The notes: generated from the sequence alone by a model not told the origin. Counted from the first letter of the stretch, positions 17,100-26,347 are shown. The stretch: DNA of 45,109 nt from an uncultured Caryophanales bacterium (GCA_946626345.1 CAMOUB010000002.1:1-45109), one strand, 5' to 3'. Translations and numbers: made by a program.

Positions 17100-17417
17100 T
17101 TATTCTCTTATACCTTTCATTTCTTTTTTTCTTTGATACATTGCTTGATCTGCTCTATTGAATACAGCTTCAATATCATCACCCTCTTCATAGAATGATG
17201 CACCTACTGCGGCTGATACCTTTTCCCATGGTTCAAGCTTATCATCATTTGTCATTTTATCAAATATGTTATTAATCTTTTCATATAATGAATTAAAACG
17301 ATAATAATCATATCTTCTTAATATAACAGCAAATTCATCTCCACCGATACGATAAACGTAAGAATGCTTAAATACATCACAAACAATTTTAGCAAGCTTT
17401 TTAATTATAATATAATT
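17100..17417 (-). pseudogene. Truncated GGDEF (diguanylate cyclase) domain
   Basis: About 100 codons encode the second half of a GGDEF domain. They include the signature RIGGDEFAVIL, the later PWEKVSAAVGASFYEEGDD block and the C-terminal FNRADQAMYQRKKEMKG, which is typical of diguanylate cyclases making cyclic di-GMP. The first part of the domain, any sensor domain and a start codon are missing. The open frame simply begins inside a 64-bp repeat that also lies beyond the next gene. The signature residues are intact, so the break is probably recent. It is not functional as it stands. Confidence 0.85.
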
Positions 17418-17470
17418 TTATCATAGTTTTATAAAGAAAAAATGTAGGAATTAAATCCTACATATTTTTT
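17407..17470. repeat. Terminator/promoter repeat, copy 1
   Basis: About 64 bases that match 20701-20765 except for one substitution and one inserted base. On the minus strand it consists of a hairpin (TGTAGGA/TCCTACA) with a T-rich run, then an AT-rich promoter-like segment containing TATGATAAAAT. It terminates the Sel1-TIR-NACHT gene and abuts the broken end of the GGDEF fragment. Confidence 0.85.
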
Positions 17471-20400
17471 TATCTATTCATATATTTTAATATGAATTCA
17501 TAGAAGAATAATAATTTTTTATTTAGTACTTCATATAATCCATTGTATGCTTCAGTACTTATTCCATCTTCTTTTAACATTTCCTTTAATGATTCATCAA
17601 ATGTTTCATATGATGGATTCTTTTCATCCATTTTATTTTTTAAATAATGCATTTCAAAATCCAATTTACATATTAAATCAACGCTTACTATTGGCCATAT
17701 TTTTTCATTTTTTGACAAGAATGAATCGATAATTTCAGTTAATATTTCTTTATCATTAAACTCAATATATTTTACCTTTATTTTAGTTAAGCATTGTTTA
17801 TAAATCATATCGTAGATATAACAAGCTGCAAAATAAGATCTATATATTTCATGTGATATAGAATTACCTGTAATAATCTTTCTTGCCTTTAAGTGATTAT
17901 ATAATTTTTTAGCATATTCATTTAATTCTATATCACTAAAAGAAGAATTCTTTTTATCTAATGACTCCATTTCTTCATCGCTTAAATTAAGAACTACATC
18001 ACTTGGTTTTTTAATATACTCCTTAAATAGTTTTTCGACATCTGGTGTATTTATATCACATAAATCATATGCTAATTTAGTTAATATTTGTCTTGCTGAT
18101 AAATGAATTGTATCGAAAATATCATTTCCTATAGTTCTTTCATTTTCTAATGCTGTAATCAATAATTCTTCTGACTTATCAATGATTTCATATTTTTGTG
18201 TATATAACTTATTTGTTACAAAATAAATATAAATTAAATTTGATATTAATAATGGATTTTTCTTTATATCATCAGATAATATTTCTAAAGTTTGCATAAA
18301 TGCTTCTTTAGAAACTTTATTATTAAATGATATAGTATGCTTATTATCATCCAACTCTTTATCTTTTGATTTTTGTCTTTCTAGTATATTATCAAATAAT
18401 TTAGATATGTCTTCATCATCCATATTTCTAATCTTTAAATTTAAAGAATCAATATTATTATCAGCTATTAATTTTGAGTCAGATAAATTTCTAGATGAGA
18501 ATATTAAATGAATATTGTCTTTTCTATTATTCTTATAGAAATCAATTGCCATATTAACAATTGATTTTGTTTTATCTAATGCTTCATCTAATGCATCAAT
18601 AATAATATAAAAATCTAGTTTATCACTGATTAAAATATTAGATAAATCTTCTCTTATATGATAATATTTTTCTTCTTTAAAACTTATTTTTCTAATAATA
18701 TCTAATAAGTTATTAGTTTTATCTATTTTAGTTTTAATTTCAGAACATGGTAAATAGAAAAATAATTTATTGTTATTTAAATTAATTCTAATTAAATTTT
18801 TTAGATATAAAGACTTACCTGTACCACCAGCTCCATAAATTAATATTGGATTGTTTTTATAATTTAATATATCATTTACATTATATTTTTTATCAACGCC
18901 TACTAAATCTCTATTAATATATCCATTTTCAAATGTTAATGATGTGACAATTGTTTCATCCTTTTGCTTATTCATAACATCACTTAATGTTACCGGAAAT
19001 ACATCATATGATTTTTTTTGAATATTTCTATATTCTCTAAATAATTCTTCTTTTACTACAGTTTTAGTGAATTTTAAAATACCTGCTTCATTATTTTCAT
19101 CATAATTAAAATCAACAGTAAGTGGAATTAATTTAGTAAATGAATTATCTTGCTTATTTAATTCATTAATTACATCTTTCACATCATGATTATCATCTTT
19201 TAATACATATATTTTTATATTCTTATCTGTTATATTTTTTTCTTTTAATGTGTTAAAAATCATTTCAATTTCTTTTGGAATAAAATTACTACTATATGCA
19301 TCATATGATAATAAGATTATATATCCCTTAGCTCTTCTTATACCCTCTTTTACTGCTTCAGTTAGTTCTCCTCTAGCACTAGTATCACTTTCCCATACTT
19401 GATATTTATTGTTTTCTAAAAATAATTTTAATTTATTCTTTTCTTTAGAATTATTATGATTCCAACTAATAAATATATCTATATTTTCAGGAATATTAAG
19501 CTGATCTACATTTTGTTTGTTAATTAAATCTTCAATTTCCTTGATTAAATCATCACATTGAGTATATCCGTTATCATATGCTTTTTTTAACCATTTTAAT
19601 GCAGTATTATAATCTTCTTCTACACCTTCACCGCTATAATAACAATATCCAAGGTTATATTGTGATTCAGCATCGCCTTGTTCGGCTGCTAATTTATACC
19701 ACTTAAATGCCTCTTCTTTATTTTCCTTGACCCCTTCACCATTATCATAACAAATACCCAAATTAAACTGGGCTTTAATATGGCCTTGTTCGGCTGATTT
19801 CTTAAACCATTTAAAGGCTTCTCCAGAGTTTTGTTCCACACCATCACCTTTTAAATAACAAAGGGCCAAATTAAATTGAGCTTTAATATGACCTTGTTCG
19901 GCCGCCAATTTATACCATTTGTAGGCTTCTTTGTTATTTTCTGCTGTGCCTTCACCATTAGCATAATATATACCTAAATTAAACTGGGCTTTAGCATAGC
20001 CTTGTTCGGCTGCTAATCTACACCATTTAAAGGCTTCTCCAGAGTTTTGTTCCACACCATCACCTTTAGAATAACAAAGGGATAAATTAAATTGAGCTTT
20101 ATCAATCCCTTGCTCGGCTGATTTTCTATACCACTTAAATGATTCTTCTTTATTCTTTTCTATTTTCTCTCCAAAACCATAAAAAGTGCCTAAACTAAAT
20201 TGTGCTTCTGCATGACCTTGTTCGGCTGCTAATTTACACCATTTAAATGCTTCTTCTTTATTCTTTTCAACTCCCACACCAAAAAAATAGAGGTTTGCCA
20301 AATTAAACTGAGCACTTGTATGGCCTTGACTTGCCGCCAATTCATACCACTTAATTGCTTCTTTTGTGTCTTTTTCTATTCCATTTCCACTATAATAACA

Positions 20401-20667
20401 ATAACCAACATTATACTGTGCTCTTGCATAGCCTTGTTCTGCAAATGATTTAAACAATTTAAATGATTCTTCTTTATTCTCTTCTATTCCAATTCCATAA
20501 AAATAACAATATGCTAAATAAAGACCATATGTATAGTCATCTTTATGTTTTGATAAATAATCAATCATTTCTTTATAATTGAAATCATTAGAAAATTTAA
20601 TTTCACTATATGGATTATTATCGTCACTTATATATTTAATTAATTCATCTAAGGTATTTATTAGCAT
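17470..20667 (-). CDS. Sel1-repeat/TIR/NACHT protein (NLR-like, putative immune sensor)
   Basis: 1065 residues, start supported by AAGGGAGA. Residues about 46-370 are nine Sel1-type repeats of 36 residues (AEQGHAEAQFSLGTFYGFG and similar). Residues about 395-545 are a TIR domain (NIDIFISWNH, VWESDTSARGELTEAV, GYIILLSYDAYSSNFIPKEI). Residues about 580-760 are a NACHT/STAND P-loop ATPase with Walker A GAGGTGKS (612-619), Walker B IIIDALDE (688-695) and the sensor-like LIFSSRN. The last 300 residues are helical. TIR domains coupled to STAND ATPases are known as antiphage or NAD-depleting effectors. The order here, with the repeat array first and TIR in the middle, is unusual. The catalytic TIR glutamate is not certain (Glu426 and Glu434 are candidates). 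No membrane segment is seen. Immune function is an inference from domains and from the accessory, repeat-flanked setting. Confidence 0.85.
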   Translation of the reverse strand: MLINTLDELIKYISDDNNPYSEIKFSNDFNYKEMIDYLSKHKDDYTYGLYLAYCYFYGIGIEENKEESFKLFKSFAEQGYARAQYNVGYCYYSGNGIEKDTKEAIKWYELAASQGHTSAQFNLANLYFFGVGVEKNKEEAFKWCKLAAEQGHAEAQFSLGTFYGFGEKIEKNKEESFKWYRKSAEQGIDKAQFNLSLCYSKGDGVEQNSGEAFKWCRLAAEQGYAKAQFNLGIYYANGEGTAENNKEAYKWYKLAAEQGHIKAQFNLALCYLKGDGVEQNSGEAFKWFKKSAEQGHIKAQFNLGICYDNGEGVKENKEEAFKWYKLAAEQGDAESQYNLGYCYYSGEGVEEDYNTALKWLKKAYDNGYTQCDDLIKEIEDLINKQNVDQLNIPENIDIFISWNHNNSKEKNKLKLFLENNKYQVWESDTSARGELTEAVKEGIRRAKGYIILLSYDAYSSNFIPKEIEMIFNTLKEKNITDKNIKIYVLKDDNHDVKDVINELNKQDNSFTKLIPLTVDFNYDENNEAGILKFTKTVVKEELFREYRNIQKKSYDVFPVTLSDVMNKQKDETIVTSLTFENGYINRDLVGVDKKYNVNDILNYKNNPILIYGAGGTGKSLYLKNLIRINLNNNKLFFYLPCSEIKTKIDKTNNLLDIIRKISFKEEKYYHIREDLSNILISDKLDFYIIIDALDEALDKTKSIVNMAIDFYKNNRKDNIHLIFSSRNLSDSKLIADNNIDSLNLKIRNMDDEDISKLFDNILERQKSKDKELDDNKHTISFNNKVSKEAFMQTLEILSDDIKKNPLLISNLIYIYFVTNKLYTQKYEIIDKSEELLITALENERTIGNDIFDTIHLSARQILTKLAYDLCDINTPDVEKLFKEYIKKPSDVVLNLSDEEMESLDKKNSSFSDIELNEYAKKLYNHLKARKIITGNSISHEIYRSYFAACYIYDMIYKQCLTKIKVKYIEFNDKEILTEIIDSFLSKNEKIWPIVSVDLICKLDFEMHYLKNKMDEKNPSYETFDESLKEMLKEDGISTEAYNGLYEVLNKKLLFFYEFILKYMNR

Positions 20668-20700
20668 AATATAATCTCCCTTTTAAATAGAATTTAAATC

Positions 20701-20765
20701 ATAATATAATTTTATCATAGTTTTATAAATAAAAAAATGTAGGAATTAAATCCTACATATTTTTT
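20701..20765. repeat. Terminator/promoter repeat, copy 2
   Basis: This is the near-identical partner of 17407-17470. It terminates the BspA/InlB-like lipoprotein gene on the minus strand, and its AT-rich half lies where the promoter of the Sel1-TIR-NACHT gene should be. Confidence 0.85.
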
Positions 20766-20778
20766 GTGTTTATAATTC

Positions 20779-23184
20779 TTATGGTTCGGTCGGATATTCC
20801 ATATCTAGATTGCTATCAAGAGCTGCAAAGAATAATCTAATAGATGTATCACTTGAACATAAGCTATATTCACCTGGCTCTAATACTGTTTTAAAAGCTC
20901 TTAAAACTAATTCTTCTTCTAGTGGTATTTCTTCTATTTTATTTAAATTATTATCATATAATGCTAGATGTCTTAAATCAATTCTACTTGAGTCATTAGA
21001 AGCAATTACAACAAGCTGTGATTTTTTAGTTACTTTAATTCTTAATGAACCATAGTCATAATGATTTCCGTTCTCACCTACAATTAAACAAGAATAATAA
21101 TATGTATTGCAACAACGAGTAACAAATGATTTAAACTTAGTTTTTGGAGATATTATGAAATTATCATCATAAACATAGTCATTAGTAGAATAACCAGCCT
21201 TAACAATATCTGGATCATTAGATGTTACAACTTCTGGATAAAATTTTGCATCAAAATTATAGGTATTAAAATCGTATTGATCATAATAATTCTCTTTAGC
21301 TGCATTTGGTGTAAATGTAACATTATAATATGGATTTTGATTTTGTAAAACTTCACCATTACTTGTTATTACTGTACCTGCATATAATGCTACCTTACCA
21401 TTTGTAAATTCACCAGGCACTATATTTAATTTACTTAAATTAGTTACAGTTTGAATCTTAGGACAGTTATTGAATGCATTATAAGCTATTTCTTCTACAC
21501 TACTTGGTATTGTTATATTTGTAATACTAGAACCAGAAAATGCGTATGAATCAATAAATATTAAACTTTCTGGTAATTCTACATTTATTATAGTTTTATT
21601 TCCATTAAATGCTTTAGTATTTAATTTAATTACACTATCAGGTAATATAACTTCAGTTAATGAATTAGATGCAAACGCAGATTTACCAATTGATGTTACA
21701 CAATCTGGGAATATAACAGATTCTCTTGTCTCCGTATAAAATGCTCTTCTAGCAATTGAATATGTATAACGCGTAGGACCATTTGATGGTAATACCAAAT
21801 TAGGATCATCATCAAGTTTTCCAAGTAAATAATCTTTATTATTATATGTATAGAATTGATATCCGTCATCAAAAATTGAAATATCTGATTCTTCAGTTGT
21901 TTTAATATTAATAAAATCAGATTCTCCATCTAAAACTCTATTTCCGTCAGCATCAAAAAAATCTTTTGTAACATTTACATTACTTAAATTAATAAATTCA
22001 ACCATTTCTAAGCACATCATAAATGAATCATTTTCAATAGATTTTACACTAGATGGAATAGTTATACTCTTAACACATGAACATGCATAAAATGCTTTAC
22101 TGCCTATTTTAGTAATAGTATCTGGTAAATAAACATATTCTAAAGAATTTTTCAAATATGTCTCAAATGCCCCATCTCCAATTTCAGTTACAGGCTTACC
22201 ATTATACGTAGATGGAATTATTACCTCTTTTGGCAAATCAACATTTGCACCATCTGTATAATAAGATTTTTCTTCAAATCCATCACAAATATAACTATCA
22301 GTATCAGCATTATAAATAAATACTAAACCAGTGGTTGCTTCTTCTGTAACATCAGCAACCTTTTTCCATTTTGCAGTTAATTTAATACTCTTATTAATAA
22401 TATCGTTGAAATCCCATTTTTTATTTTTGTTATACCAACCTAAAAATTCATAACCAGCTCTTGTATTAATCTTAGGTTCTTTTGCTTTCTGATTTTTTTC
22501 TATTATTTGTCTAGATACATATAATTTATCTACTCCTGTATCAAATGATACAGTAACATATTTATTATTAACTATAATTGGTATACCTGTATCATAACCA
22601 TTTATAACCCAAGTATAATTGGTTGAAATAGTAATAGTTAAGTTAGTATCATTGATATCAAATACATATGTCTTATTATCATAAAATTTAATTTTAAAAT
22701 TCTTATGATTTAATCTTTCAATTGATTCAATTTCATTAAATGTATATTCTGATTTAGAATTTGGAATCAATAAATCATATGTTGATTCGTCAGAGAAAAT
22801 AAAACTATATACATTGTCATCATTATCATTAAATGTTTTTCTTAATTTAACAATATTAGCATCATCTTCTGTATTATTTCTAATGTTATCAACAAAATCA
22901 TCGAAATTAGCTGACTTATTAGATATCATTTTATTATTTCTAGATTCTACACTTTCTTTTGGCATATTTGATAATAAATATAGGCCAAACATCTTGGCTT
23001 CATCTAAATTCTTGACATTATCAGATTCATCCAATACAGTAAATGTTTTTGATTCAAAATCAATATCACCATTAGGCTTTATTATATCATTAGTTGTATC
23101 TATTGAATCATTACTTGCTTTATTACAACTAACAAGCACAAAAAATGATAAAAATATGACAAAAAGCATAAATCTTTTTTTCAT
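20779..23184 (-). CDS. BspA-like leucine-rich-repeat lipoprotein with an InlB-type repeat
   Basis: 801 residues. The signal peptide ends in LVSC (Cys20), a lipobox. A poorly recognisable N-terminal region (about 20-205) is followed by one Listeria-Bacteroides/InlB B-type repeat (about 208-275, with AGYEFLGWYNKNKKWDF and LTAKW). Then come BspA-type leucine-rich repeats (LRR_5, about 310-625; for example TITKIGSKAFYACSCVKSIT and VEEIAYNAFNNCPKIQTV) and a C-terminal domain of about 170 residues that looks beta-rich. Such surface proteins bind host or bacterial partners. A textbook sigma-A promoter lies upstream and a repeat-borne terminator follows. Confidence 0.88.
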   Translation of the reverse strand: MKKRFMLFVIFLSFFVLVSCNKASNDSIDTTNDIIKPNGDIDFESKTFTVLDESDNVKNLDEAKMFGLYLLSNMPKESVESRNNKMISNKSANFDDFVDNIRNNTEDDANIVKLRKTFNDNDDNVYSFIFSDESTYDLLIPNSKSEYTFNEIESIERLNHKNFKIKFYDNKTYVFDINDTNLTITISTNYTWVINGYDTGIPIIVNNKYVTVSFDTGVDKLYVSRQIIEKNQKAKEPKINTRAGYEFLGWYNKNKKWDFNDIINKSIKLTAKWKKVADVTEEATTGLVFIYNADTDSYICDGFEEKSYYTDGANVDLPKEVIIPSTYNGKPVTEIGDGAFETYLKNSLEYVYLPDTITKIGSKAFYACSCVKSITIPSSVKSIENDSFMMCLEMVEFINLSNVNVTKDFFDADGNRVLDGESDFINIKTTEESDISIFDDGYQFYTYNNKDYLLGKLDDDPNLVLPSNGPTRYTYSIARRAFYTETRESVIFPDCVTSIGKSAFASNSLTEVILPDSVIKLNTKAFNGNKTIINVELPESLIFIDSYAFSGSSITNITIPSSVEEIAYNAFNNCPKIQTVTNLSKLNIVPGEFTNGKVALYAGTVITSNGEVLQNQNPYYNVTFTPNAAKENYYDQYDFNTYNFDAKFYPEVVTSNDPDIVKAGYSTNDYVYDDNFIISPKTKFKSFVTRCCNTYYYSCLIVGENGNHYDYGSLRIKVTKKSQLVVIASNDSSRIDLRHLALYDNNLNKIEEIPLEEELVLRAFKTVLEPGEYSLCSSDTSIRLFFAALDSNLDMEYPTEP

Positions 23185-23231
23185 AAAATCACGTCCTTTT
23201 TATTAATTTTAAAATCGTTATTTACATAATC

Positions 23232-23260
23232 ATTATAGTAAAGTATAAACAATTTGTCAA
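23232..23260 (-). promoter_or_regulatory. Sigma-A promoter of the LRR lipoprotein gene
   Basis: On the minus strand: a perfect TTGACA (23255-23260), a 17-base spacer and a perfect TATAAT (23232-23237), about 48 bases before the start codon. Confidence 0.85.
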
Positions 23261-23270
23261 ATTAGAGGAC

Positions 23271-23311
23271 TATAAAGAAAAAAATGTAGGAATTAAAACC
23301 TACATCTTTTT
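23271..23311 (-). terminator. Terminator repeat, copy 3 (partial)
   Basis: A third, shorter relative of the 64-bp repeat. The hairpin TGTAGG/CCTACA and the AT-rich flank are shared, with a T-to-A change in the loop region and no promoter half. It follows the LRR gene fragment on the minus strand. Confidence 0.75.
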
Positions 23312-23314
23312 TTC

Positions 23315-23534
23315 TTACCATTCAACTATATTATTGTTTTCATCATAATGCCAATAGTAATTAGTTGTATCTTCAGGTTCTTCTTCTGAATAATAATATA
23401 CTCTAGCATCTTTAACTGCAGTTGCTGAATAGCCTTGAATTTTAACATCAGCATATTCTTCTTTTGTACCACAATAATAAATTGTTTGAATTTCACAACT
23501 TTCAAATCCATATGGTAATACTGTTTTTATACTA
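23315..23534 (-). pseudogene. C-terminal fragment of a BspA-like LRR protein
   Basis: About 72 codons without a start codon encode the end of an LRR_5 protein. The fragment runs from KTVLPYGFESCEIQTIYYCG through ARVYYYSEEEPEDTTNYYWH and ends in VEW. Ending with a YYYSE..P....YWHYD block is characteristic of gut Firmicute LRR proteins. The fragment begins exactly where the response-regulator fragment stops, so a deletion joined two unrelated genes. Confidence 0.8.
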
Positions 23535-23630
23535 GGCTAATACTACATTATATCCATATTTAGAAACAGTTTCAGATATAATAAAGCTTAAATCCTTATC
23601 ATCATCAATAAGCAATACCTTATAATCCAT
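23532..23630 (-). pseudogene. N-terminal fragment of a response regulator receiver domain
   Basis: Thirty-two codons with a GGGGG-type ribosome site read MDYKVLLIDDDKDLSFIISE and then the start of the second strand (YGYNVVLA). The IDDD acidic pocket of CheY-like receivers is present, but the phosphorylated aspartate, the rest of the receiver and the output domain are missing. The frame runs into a stop at the junction with the LRR fragment. Confidence 0.8.
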
Positions 23631-23713
23631 AATATCCCCCCAAATTAAAATACGAAACATTCTATTGTATTATATAATAATAAAATATTTAACTTCAAGT
23701 TTTAAGGAATGAA

Positions 23714-23765
23714 AAAGTGGCTATGAAAACCTAACTTTTAAAAAGTAGGGATTCACAGCCACTTT
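23714..23765 (-). terminator. Terminator of the four-repeat lipoprotein gene
   Basis: A perfect 9-bp stem (AAAGTGGCT/AGCCACTTT) with a long, partly paired loop, followed on the minus strand by TTTTTC. Confidence 0.75.
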
Positions 23766-23770
23766 ATATT

Positions 23771-26125
23771 TTATTTTGTATCTAGATTAGCTCTTGGATC
23801 TAAAATAACAGTTGTACCAATATTTCCTACATAGACTTCAAATGTCTCTATCTTACCAAATATTTTACGTGTAAATCCATATGAAACTAATCTATTATTA
23901 ACAAATTTAATTGATACATTAGTTAAATCACCTGAATCTGCCTTTATTAATTCTGCCTCATATGCAGAAGTTTCTGGATTATAAGTTAATTCATCAAAAC
24001 TAAATATTGGTAAATACATTATATTAGCCATGAAATAATCAAATGAATTTGTTTCATTATTTACAGTACTCCATGAACTTTCATAAATATAATAACTATA
24101 TGATACGTTATCTCCTATTGAATTTATATAATATGCTTCTAACATTCTAGTACTATTATTTCTTAAATAACTATCTAATCTTATTCCATCATCATATTGT
24201 ATAATACCTGAATAAATACCATATGAATATGCTAATGTAATATTTAATTTTTCAAGGTCTTCTGGAGTCATATGGAAAAATTTATTAAATGCTCTTTCTG
24301 TTGTTATAGTTGGGCATGGATTTTCAACTTCAGTTTCATCTATATTAGAAATAGAACATGTAACACTTGATTCAGATATACTATTTTCTATTAGATCATA
24401 ACTATATGATTCTAATTTTTGATCTTTAAATTTAATTTTTACATTATTATAAACCAAATCACCAACTTTAATTGAACTTGCTACAAAATAACCATTAGAA
24501 TAATCAAAATCACTTATATCAAAAACTGGAAGATAAAAATTATTTTTATATCTTGCGATAGTTGAATTATCATCTATCAAATCAGTCCAATTTTCACCAT
24601 CAAAATTAGCTTTATTAAAATATAGAATATCTTCTTTAGAATCATAATCTATAAAATTATAATATACCTTTCCTGAATCTAAGTTATTTGTATATGTATC
24701 AATAGCCATTCCATCAGCTATTTCAATTGTACCTTCATAAGTTCCGTAGTGGCTTGCTGAATCTTTATAATTAATTGTTAGATTCATATTTTTTAATGAA
24801 TCATATGAACCAAAATATGAATTGAATGTTTCTTCTGTTACAACATTAGGACATGGATTTTCAACTTCAGTATCATCTATATTTGTTATGTAACATGAAA
24901 TAGTAGATTTTACATAATCCTCTGTTAATTCATAGCTATAAGAACATAATAAATCATTTAAAAATCTAATTGATATATTTTCATAAAGCCTATCATCTAT
25001 TTGAATAGAATCTGCAGTATATAGGTTATCTTCTTTTGAATAAGTAAAATCATCAATATTAAAAATTGGAATATAATAATAATTCTTTGCTGTAGAAACA
25101 CTTAAATTAAAATCAAAATTTAGATTCCATGTTTCCTCTGACCCGTCACAATCATAATTATTACATAATATTTTATCATTAGAAGGATTGTAATCTAAAA
25201 TCTCATAGAATACTTTTCCAAAATCTCCTTCACTTTCAAATGTATCAAGAACCATAGAATCAGCTATTTCAATTGTACCTTCATAAGTTCCGTAGCTTGT
25301 TGAATCTTTATAATTAATTGTTAGATTCATATTTTTTAATGAATCATATGAACCAAAATATTTATTGAATGTATCTTCTGTAACCTCACAAGCTGTAGGA
25401 TTATCAAATTCTACTCCACCAATTTTTTTAACATTTGCTATAAATGAATGTTCAACAGAATCAAAAACAAATTTATAGCTATATGATACTAATTTATTTT
25501 TATCAAATTGAATTGAAATATCTTTATATGTAGCACCAGCTAATTTAATTTCTTTTGCTTCATAAGCTCCAGTTTCTTCATTGAATTTCAATTTATCAAA
25601 ACCAAATAATGGTATGCCTATCTCACTTGCTAATAATTCATTTCCTACTTCATATTCTTTAGGACTATTCCACATGAATAATGGATCATAATTTGATTTT
25701 TCAATAATTAATTTATTAGATACACTATCATAATCTTTTATTCTAATAAATAGCATTTCATCATGGAATTCATCACTCTTATCAACAAGTAATTTATTTG
25801 ATGCTATTTTAATATTTCCAATATTTGTATAAAGACTACTTTCTTCTTTATACTCAAGTTCTATATTTAATTTATTTAATGAATCATTATATGATCCAAA
25901 GAATGAATTAAATACTTCCTCAGTTACTTTTTTATCTTTAGTATCAACAACCATAGTTTCAACAGGATTAGTTGTTCCAGAACTTTCTTCAGTTTCTACT
26001 ACATCCTTTGTTGTAGGCATATCAGAAGTTGATGTTAAATTATCCTTTTTAGCTTTTGTACAAGATGCTAGGGCAGATAAAGATATTACCCCTGTTAATA
26101 AACCAAATAATGCTTTATGTTTCAT
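23771..26125 (-). CDS. Lipoprotein with four tandem domains of about 180 residues
   Basis: 784 residues from the ATG at 26125, which follows AAAGGAGAG; an ATG seven codons earlier lies upstream of that ribosome site and is rejected. The signal ends in LASC (Cys22), followed by a Thr/Ser-rich spacer. Four repeated domains start at about residues 68, 248, 429 and 609, each opening with a phrase like TEETFNSYFGSYDSLKNMNL and closing with KLVSYSY and a VENPCP-like linker. Domains 2 and 3 are nearly identical over about 100 bases of DNA, showing recent duplication or gene conversion. The fold is not recognised, and a surface role is inferred from the lipobox only. Confidence 0.82.
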   Translation of the reverse strand: MKHKALFGLLTGVISLSALASCTKAKKDNLTSTSDMPTTKDVVETEESSGTTNPVETMVVDTKDKKVTEEVFNSFFGSYNDSLNKLNIELEYKEESSLYTNIGNIKIASNKLLVDKSDEFHDEMLFIRIKDYDSVSNKLIIEKSNYDPLFMWNSPKEYEVGNELLASEIGIPLFGFDKLKFNEETGAYEAKEIKLAGATYKDISIQFDKNKLVSYSYKFVFDSVEHSFIANVKKIGGVEFDNPTACEVTEDTFNKYFGSYDSLKNMNLTINYKDSTSYGTYEGTIEIADSMVLDTFESEGDFGKVFYEILDYNPSNDKILCNNYDCDGSEETWNLNFDFNLSVSTAKNYYYIPIFNIDDFTYSKEDNLYTADSIQIDDRLYENISIRFLNDLLCSYSYELTEDYVKSTISCYITNIDDTEVENPCPNVVTEETFNSYFGSYDSLKNMNLTINYKDSASHYGTYEGTIEIADGMAIDTYTNNLDSGKVYYNFIDYDSKEDILYFNKANFDGENWTDLIDDNSTIARYKNNFYLPVFDISDFDYSNGYFVASSIKVGDLVYNNVKIKFKDQKLESYSYDLIENSISESSVTCSISNIDETEVENPCPTITTERAFNKFFHMTPEDLEKLNITLAYSYGIYSGIIQYDDGIRLDSYLRNNSTRMLEAYYINSIGDNVSYSYYIYESSWSTVNNETNSFDYFMANIMYLPIFSFDELTYNPETSAYEAELIKADSGDLTNVSIKFVNNRLVSYGFTRKIFGKIETFEVYVGNIGTTVILDPRANLDTK

Positions 26126-26303
26126 TTTTAACTCTCCTTTAAACATAAAATTTTTACATTATCATTTTAAAACTTTTTAAAATATAATACATCAACCATA
26201 TGGCTGATTTTTAAAAACTATTTAATTATTATTTAATATTAATCTGGCTTACCTGAGATATCTTCTATTAAAAAGCTAAAATATATTTTAACTTCATAAT
26301 AAA

Positions 26304-26347
26304 AACCCCATAAGTCATTCATTCTACTTGGTCCAACTTATGGGGTT
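26304..26347 (-). terminator. Terminator of the Wzz-like gene
   Basis: A perfect 11-bp stem (AACCCCATAAG/CTTATGGGGTT) with a 22-base loop, followed on the minus strand by TTTTTATTATG. Confidence 0.85.

Noticed and set aside
21696-21929. A 77-codon minus-strand frame inside the LRR lipoprotein gene
   Set aside because: It is an isoleucine/leucine-rich out-of-frame reading of the LRR coding sequence, with no start signals.
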